Shown: in pieces, positions 59,913-64,000 of the stretch
Layout: the number at the start of each line of letters is the position of its first letter
Position numbering within the stretch: position 1 is the first letter of the stretch
Origin: Arthrobacter pascens
Lineage (GTDB): Bacteria > Actinomycetota > Actinomycetes > Actinomycetales > Micrococcaceae
Assembly: GCF_017052465.1 (NCBI RefSeq)
Contig: NZ_JAFHKT010000112.1
Span: 26,006-90,005 of the forward strand
Length of the DNA: 64,000 nt
Reading direction: 5' to 3'
Notes under the pieces: model-generated
The model's database searches: none
Seen by the model: only the letters and a program-made list of their open reading frames with translations
Told to the model about the DNA's origin: nothing
Made by a program: the position numbers and the translations under genes

Positions 59913-59927
59913 TTACATAGAATGAAA
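59913..59927. promoter_or_regulatory. IclR operator candidate 2 (iclR side)
   Basis: TTACATAGAATGAAA matches site 1 at 14 of 15 positions and ends two bases before the IclR start codon. The centres of the two sites are 74 bp apart, about seven helical turns, so they lie on the same face of the DNA. Confidence 0.65.
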
Positions 59928-59929
59928 GA

Positions 59930-60730
59930 ATGACGGTAAGTTCGACACACTCAGCCAGCTCTGCCGAGGATGGCCCGAAGGCCGGGAACATGCGCTCCCT
60001 ATCCAGGGCGATGGAGGTCTATGCCGAACTGCAGCGCGCGGAGCGGCCTCAGCGGCTGAGTGATCTTGCCAGGGCCTGCGGCATGAGCCTGCCGACCACA
60101 CTGCGGATCCTGCGGGTCCTTCAGGATTTCGGCATGGTCAGCCAAACCGACAAGTCATACCGGATCGGGCCGGCGGTCCTGCCCGCCGCCCGAAGCTACC
60201 TGGAGAACGACCCCCTGGTGGTGGCCGCGCGGCCGATACTTCAGCAGGTGGCCTCCCAGACGGGACTCACGGCATCCCTGTACACGAGGCTTGGCTTTGA
60301 ACGGATCCTGGTCGCGCGCGTCGACGGCGACTCGCCCCTCCGCTACGACCTGCCGCTGGGTAAGCGCCTCCCACTGACAGTGGGGGCGGCAGGGAAAATC
60401 CTGCTGGCAACGGCCTCGGAGGCCGAACTCCAGCAGGTCGTGGCAGCGGCCATCGCGGCTGGCCACGAAGACAGCACGTTTACACCCGAGGGGCTTCGGG
60501 CACGCCTGCCGGAAGCCGGGGTCGACTACGCGTATTCCGCCGATGAGCGTGCCACCGGCGTCCTGTCGGTCGCCGTCGCTGTCCCCAACAGGGGCGGCCG
60601 TCCCAGCGAATCAATCGCCCTGACCAGCCCCGTCGAGACAGCCACCGAAGCCGGCCTCAAAGCCGGCGTCCCGGAACTCCGGCGCGCCGCCGGCCGGCTC
60701 TCAGAACTCCTGGAAGGGTCCGTCTACTAA
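59930..60730 (+). CDS. IclR family transcriptional regulator
   Basis: A 266-residue IclR regulator, divergent from the tct operon. The N-terminal winged HTH includes RLSDLARACGMSLPTTLRILRVLQDFGMV. The C-terminal effector domain follows, with GLTASLYTRLGFERILVARVDG and DYAYSADERATGVLSVAVAVPNR. It likely controls the neighbouring carboxylate operon in response to the transported acid or a metabolite, and itself through operator 2. Confidence 0.9.
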   Translation: MTVSSTHSASSAEDGPKAGNMRSLSRAMEVYAELQRAERPQRLSDLARACGMSLPTTLRILRVLQDFGMVSQTDKSYRIGPAVLPAARSYLENDPLVVAARPILQQVASQTGLTASLYTRLGFERILVARVDGDSPLRYDLPLGKRLPLTVGAAGKILLATASEAELQQVVAAAIAAGHEDSTFTPEGLRARLPEAGVDYAYSADERATGVLSVAVAVPNRGGRPSESIALTSPVETATEAGLKAGVPELRRAAGRLSELLEGSVY

Positions 60731-60817
60731 TCCCGCCCGTGGCCTAGTGGCCGGGGGGGTGAAGCCGTTACGCGGGGACGCTTCCTCGACACTGCTGTCT
60801 ATGCCGGTCAGATGCCC

Positions 60818-61768
60818 CTACCCTTTGGCCTCCTTCGGGTTGTTCGCGTCCTTGAGCTCCACTTCCGCCGTGGCCTGAATGAGTGCGAGCAGCTCCGGAT
60901 CCAGCCCTGGCGCGAACTCTTCACGGCGTTCCGGCGAGACAGTCATGGGGAAGCCCTCTGGCATGGAGTCCGTGGTGAGTTCGGTTCCGTCGTTGGAAGG
61001 CGAAGCGCCGCGGTACAGTTTTCCGGCCTCGCTGAGGTTGTCTGCACTGAACGTGTACTGGACGCTTTGCAGCCCCTTGTCCAGCAGCTTCTTCACTTCC
61101 GGGAACTGCTCCGCGTTTGTCTTGGGTATGGGCAGGACCTTGCCCCAATTCACCCCGAGGCTCTCAAGTGCCTTCGCAAAGGCGTTCTCGTGAGCCTGGT
61201 CCCGGACGATCAGGTACGCGATGGTCGAGCGGGCAGTCTTGTTCTCCGTCATCTCGTAGATCCGGCACTTCTGCAGCCGGCCGGTGGACTCGAGCATCAG
61301 GTTGTAGAGCAGGTCCAGGACCAGGTTGCCGCTGTTGTACACGTAGGAACCGCTCCACGGGTTGCCGGCAGCATCCACCGGCAGGGCACCCTGCGCGCCG
61401 ACGAGGTAGTGGTGGATGTTGCTGGTGTCCAGCGCGATTTTCAGCGGTGTGGCTCCCTTCGCGCCCGGCTCATCCACAGGATCGGTCTTCTTGCCCTGAT
61501 ACCGCGGCGAACCGTCCAGGAGCTGTGAAATCGTGGTCCCGATGAGTTCGACATGGCTGATCTCCTCAGTGCCCACGCCCTGAAGAAGATCCTTGTAGGG
61601 CTTGGCGGCTGCGTCGCCGCGGAAGTTCATGCTCTGGAACAGGTACTGCATCATGGTGCGCATCTCGCCGAACTGCCCTCCGAGGCCCTCCTGCAGGGCA
61701 TTCGCGGCGGCGGGATCGGGCTCGTCGGCGGCAATTTCGTTGATCAGAAGCTGTGTGTGCAGATACAT
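60818..61768 (-). CDS. Manganese catalase
   Basis: A non-heme catalase with a di-manganese site that decomposes hydrogen peroxide. In this 316-residue protein the ligands are readable: Glu35 (GEMRTMMQY), Glu69 and His72 (TEEISHVEL), Glu160 (NLMLESTGR) and His193 (DQAHENAF). It begins MYLHTQLLINEI, as the family does, with a GAGGAA ribosome site. The C-terminal region after about 280 is acidic. It sits beside other general-stress genes. A final PKEAKG tail is normal in actinobacterial members. Confidence 0.94.
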   Translation of the reverse strand: MYLHTQLLINEIAADEPDPAAANALQEGLGGQFGEMRTMMQYLFQSMNFRGDAAAKPYKDLLQGVGTEEISHVELIGTTISQLLDGSPRYQGKKTDPVDEPGAKGATPLKIALDTSNIHHYLVGAQGALPVDAAGNPWSGSYVYNSGNLVLDLLYNLMLESTGRLQKCRIYEMTENKTARSTIAYLIVRDQAHENAFAKALESLGVNWGKVLPIPKTNAEQFPEVKKLLDKGLQSVQYTFSADNLSEAGKLYRGASPSNDGTELTTDSMPEGFPMTVSPERREEFAPGLDPELLALIQATAEVELKDANNPKEAKG

Positions 61769-61904
61769 GGTCTATTCCTCACTTTGGATCTGAAAACTCT
61801 GCTGAACTGCGTTGATTCGAGCTGTCTTGATGGAGCCTGTCGGGAAGCGGCAAGAGCCGCTCAACCTGCGGTTGTTCACCCGAACACATGAAGGAACGGT
61901 CCCG

Positions 61905-61950
61905 GACCACGTCAGGGGCCCGGGCGAATGCCCTGGCCCCTGACGTGGTC
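61905..61950. terminator. Long stem-loop between YsnF-type and catalase genes
   Basis: GACCACGTCAGGGGCC (61905-61920) and GGCCCCTGACGTGGTC (61935-61950) form a perfect 16-bp stem with a 14-base loop, starting 13 bases after the stop of the minus-strand gene. There is no clear U-run. Confidence 0.7.
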
Positions 61951-61963
61951 ACTTGTCGCGCTG

Positions 61964-62803
61964 TTACCGGCGGGTGTCGTCTACACCGTCGGTTTCGATG
62001 CGTTCCTTGCGGACTTCCTCATCGACCGTCACCTCGTCAGTGACGGTTTCGGTATCAAGCCGGACCCGTTCGACCGGGACAGTTTCCTTTTCGACGACCG
62101 GCCGCTCCTCATGGAGCGTTACCTCGTGTTCCTCGTCGCTGAGGTCCGGCCCGGACAAGGCGGCCCCGCGGTTGGCCTCTGTGATGGGTTCACGTTCGAT
62201 CCGCACTTCTTCGCGCTGGACCGGGACGGTCCGTGTGACGTTCTCGGTGGTGACGTACTTCCGCAGCCGCGCACGCCCCGTCGCCTGTTTCTCGGTGCCG
62301 ACGTTCAGGCGCTCCTCGGACCGGGTCATGGCGTCATCCGTGGTCGGCCCCGAGGTGTCACGGCCCACAGTGTCGTTTGCATCAGCGGCGTTGAAACCGC
62401 CGGAAGCAGCGAACCCGCCGCCGGCCTCTGCCCGGTCATAGTCTCCATCCCGGCCGGCGGTCGGGTCGGTGTAGGCCCTGCCGGCACCCCCGAACCCGTA
62501 GTGGTCGTAAAGGCGGTCCTCCTCGGAGGGCTCCAGGTGACCGTCGGTGTCCACCCGGGGCGCGTCCTTGACCTGGTCCTTGGTGTACGGGACGACGATG
62601 TCATCACCTTCAAGACGTGCACCTTCGAGCGGGATGAAGGACTCGGAAGTCCCGAAAAGCCCTGTCTTGACCGTGACCCACTTGGGCTGACCGTCGGCGT
62701 CGTCCGCGTAAACCTGGCCAACTGAGCCGATCTTGTCACCGTCCGTGGACAGGACGTCTCCGTTGCGGTTGAGCAGATCGTCGATGTGTTCCTTGGCGAG
62801 CAT
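61964..62803 (-). CDS. PRC-barrel and YsnF (DUF2382) domain stress protein
   Basis: A 279-residue soluble protein. An N-terminal PRC-barrel (about 1-90: HIDDLLNRNGDVLSTDGDKIGSVGQVYAD...PKWVTVKTGLFG) is followed by a flexible Gly/Asp/Ala-rich linker and the YsnF/DUF2382 domain (about 150-275: RLRKYVTTENVTRTVPVQREEVRIEREPI, rich in charged strands). Such proteins are induced in general stress in Gram-positive bacteria; the mechanism is unknown. ATG 62803 was chosen for its AAGGAG ribosome site; an upstream ATG (62890) has none. It is divergent from the envelope gene across the operator array. Confidence 0.85.
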   Translation of the reverse strand: MLAKEHIDDLLNRNGDVLSTDGDKIGSVGQVYADDADGQPKWVTVKTGLFGTSESFIPLEGARLEGDDIVVPYTKDQVKDAPRVDTDGHLEPSEEDRLYDHYGFGGAGRAYTDPTAGRDGDYDRAEAGGGFAASGGFNAADANDTVGRDTSGPTTDDAMTRSEERLNVGTEKQATGRARLRKYVTTENVTRTVPVQREEVRIEREPITEANRGAALSGPDLSDEEHEVTLHEERPVVEKETVPVERVRLDTETVTDEVTVDEEVRKERIETDGVDDTRR

Positions 62804-62870
62804 GATGTCTCCTTGGATGTGGTTTTGTTTCGAGCAACGCCTCCCTGCAGGACATCGCCAGCCACTACCA

Positions 62871-63020
62871 TAAGCATGCTTAGTAAGCACTTGGCAAGCA
62901 TGCTTAGTATTTTTCTTAGCCGACCGTCGCGCACAGCAGCGCGCCCGCTATTCACGGCATGCGCCCCTTGCGCGACACTTAGCAAGTATGCTTAGCATCT
63001 ATTTAGTAACCATGCTTACT
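62871..63020. promoter_or_regulatory. Four-copy TAAGCATGCTTA operator array
   Basis: Near-palindromic sites occur at 62871-62882 (TAAGCATGCTTA, perfect), 62896-62905 (AAGCATGCTT), 62984-62993 (AAGTATGCTT) and 63008-63017 (AACCATGCTT), three of them followed by a conserved AGTA- or AGCA-like tail and the last by ACTG. Centres within each pair are 24 bp apart and the pairs are about 112 bp apart. The stretch is AT-rich in GC-rich surroundings and lies between the divergent YsnF-type and envelope genes. Confidence 0.7.
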
Positions 63021-63080
63021 GTTTTGAACGGCGTGCTGGTTCATCTACAGCAGCTACCCCTTACCGGAAAGAGAGCAGAG

Positions 63081-63839
63081 ATGACCGAGAACCAATGGGC
63101 GCAGACGTCCGATCCGTACCCCGCGGACCCGTACGGCACCCGAGACGCAACGGAACCCCCCACACGGCAGAGCGGTTCGTCCACCAAGACGGACGCCGTC
63201 AAGGACGAGGCAGCGAACGTTGCGGGCCGGGCGGGCGGTGCCGCGCAGAACGTGGCCGGGACGGCCAAGTCTGAGGCTGCCAACGTCGCTTCCGAAGCAA
63301 AGACCAACGCCAAGAACCTTCTGCACCAGGCGAAGTCCGACCTCACCAGCCAGGCAGGCACCCAGCAGCAGAAAGCCGCGGAAGGAATCAGGACCGTCTC
63401 CTCGCAGCTGCGTTCCATGGCCGACGCGCCGGACCAGCAGGGCGTCGCCTCGGATCTCATCCGCCAGGCCGCCGACCGATCAGAATCGGTTGCGTCCTGG
63501 CTGGACAACCGGGACCCGGGCTCGCTGCTGGACGAGGTCAAGTCTTTCGCCCGCCAGCGACCGGGCACCTTCCTGGTCCTCGCCGCCGGAGCCGGTCTGC
63601 TCGCCGGCCGTCTGGGCCGCAGCCTGCAGGCCGGAGCACCCGCAACTGGAACCACGACCGGCACCCCAGGCGGTGCCCTGCCGCAGTACCCCGTACAACC
63701 GCCGGCTACTCCGACGACGTATGCAGCGACTGTGTACGGCGAGCCCGCCCGTCCGGGCTTTGAAAGCCACGGTTCTGCAGGTGTCCCGCTGCGCGATCCT
63801 GATGACCCGTACGTCGAGGGCGGAGGTCGTCCACTGTGA
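63081..63839 (+). CDS. Hypothetical envelope/stress protein with helical repeats and one membrane segment
   Basis: A 252-residue protein. Residues about 35-110 are Ala/Lys/Glu-rich, with loosely repeated AKSEAANVASEAK-like segments typical of LEA-like or DUF3618-associated helices. A single hydrophobic segment follows (about 172-190, TFLVLAAGAGLLAGRLG), then a Pro/Thr-rich tail. It probably lies at the membrane with a long cytoplasmic helix. ATG 63081 has a weak GAGAG ribosome site. Its stop overlaps the next start by four bases. Confidence 0.7.
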   Translation: MTENQWAQTSDPYPADPYGTRDATEPPTRQSGSSTKTDAVKDEAANVAGRAGGAAQNVAGTAKSEAANVASEAKTNAKNLLHQAKSDLTSQAGTQQQKAAEGIRTVSSQLRSMADAPDQQGVASDLIRQAADRSESVASWLDNRDPGSLLDEVKSFARQRPGTFLVLAAGAGLLAGRLGRSLQAGAPATGTTTGTPGGALPQYPVQPPATPTTYAATVYGEPARPGFESHGSAGVPLRDPDDPYVEGGGRPL

Positions 63840-64000
63840 GCAGCCAAGTACCCGAAGCGCCTCCCACCGCCGCGCACGCCAAAGCGGACACCACGTCCCT
63901 CGGGGATCTCCTGGGTGATGTCACCCGGGACCTCTCCACCCTGATGCGTCAGGAAGTGGAACTGGCCAAGGCAGAAGCGAAACAGTCAGCCACGAGGGCC
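63836..64000 (+). CDS. Phage holin family (Phage_holin_3_6) membrane protein, partial
   Basis: The first 55 codons are in the window and the gene continues past its end. It starts at GTG 63836, overlapping the previous stop (GTGA). TSLGDLLGDVTRDLSTLMRQEVELAKAEAK is the usual amphipathic start of the actinobacterial 'phage holin family' proteins that accompany DUF3618 genes; despite the name these are bacterial membrane proteins of unknown role. It is translationally coupled to the upstream gene. Confidence 0.75.
   Translation, partial: MSSQVPEAPPTAAHAKADTTSLGDLLGDVTRDLSTLMRQEVELAKAEAKQSATRA

Noticed and set aside
63836..64000. Prophage remnant suggested by the 'phage holin family' name
   Set aside because: These proteins are common chromosomal membrane proteins in actinobacteria, next to DUF3618-like and stress genes; no other phage gene is present.

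Overview
The window is high-GC DNA with short intergenic gaps and many ATGA or TGATG overlaps. Several genes have a TANNNT hexamer 6-7 bases before the start codon, the usual look of leaderless actinobacterial transcripts. Gene content (SMR pair under a guanidine-III riboswitch, nirBD, RskA-type anti-sigma, DUF1206 and DUF4031 proteins, GH13 trehalose-synthase-like enzyme, GGTTGAGCTTGTCGAAACC-type dispersed repeats) points to a soil actinobacterium of the Micrococcaceae, most like Arthrobacter/Pseudarthrobacter. The genus is inferred from gene content, not from a marker gene. I see no rRNA, tRNA, CRISPR array, prophage or insertion sequence.

Layout. 0-3.2 kb: molybdate uptake operon (HTH-TOBE regulator, modA, modB, modC). 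3.4-8.8 kb: surface and polysaccharide genes (phosphoesterase lipoprotein, GH16 lipoprotein, two GT2 glycosyltransferases, an HprK-like protein with a degenerate P-loop). 8.8-15 kb: housekeeping and stress genes (DUF4031-HD, YccF, trpF, HutD, ferritin, riboswitch-controlled SMR pair, aldo-keto reductase, MBL hydrolase). 15.1-17.2 kb: DEAD-box helicase preceded by an unassigned multi-hairpin RNA ending in a U-run. 17.4-20.7 kb: assimilatory nitrite reductase. 21.8-26.7 kb: LysR gene divergent from an operon of three RraA-family genes, an aminotransferase and an alpha/beta hydrolase. 26.7-36.7 kb: second ferritin, MFS exporters, a two-module Lrp regulator divergent from an M20 hydrolase plus MHS permease, trmB, DUF1206. 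36.7-41.6 kb: a large orphan protein, an ECF sigma/anti-sigma pair with a divergent lipoprotein, and a GIY-YIG gene between repeats. 42-50.1 kb: trehalose-synthase-like enzyme, DMP19-like acidic protein, SNF2 helicase, extra adenylate kinase. 50.1-60.7 kb: carboxylate region with a CitAB/DcuSR-type two-component system, a frameshifted cyclase, a TRAP-like permease, a dehydrogenase, a fourth RraA protein, a complete tripartite tricarboxylate transporter and a divergent IclR regulator with two matching operators. 60.8-64 kb: Mn-catalase and stress/envelope genes around a four-copy palindromic motif.

How the parts work together. The two RraA-containing clusters look like carbon-scavenging pathways. 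The first probably feeds 2-oxo acids, made by transamination, to RraA-type aldolases or decarboxylases. The second imports an organic acid and oxidises or cleaves it. Both substrates are unknown. The best candidates for undescribed biology are the triple-RraA operon, the structured RNA upstream of the DEAD-box helicase, and the symmetrical four-site array at 62.9-63.0 kb.
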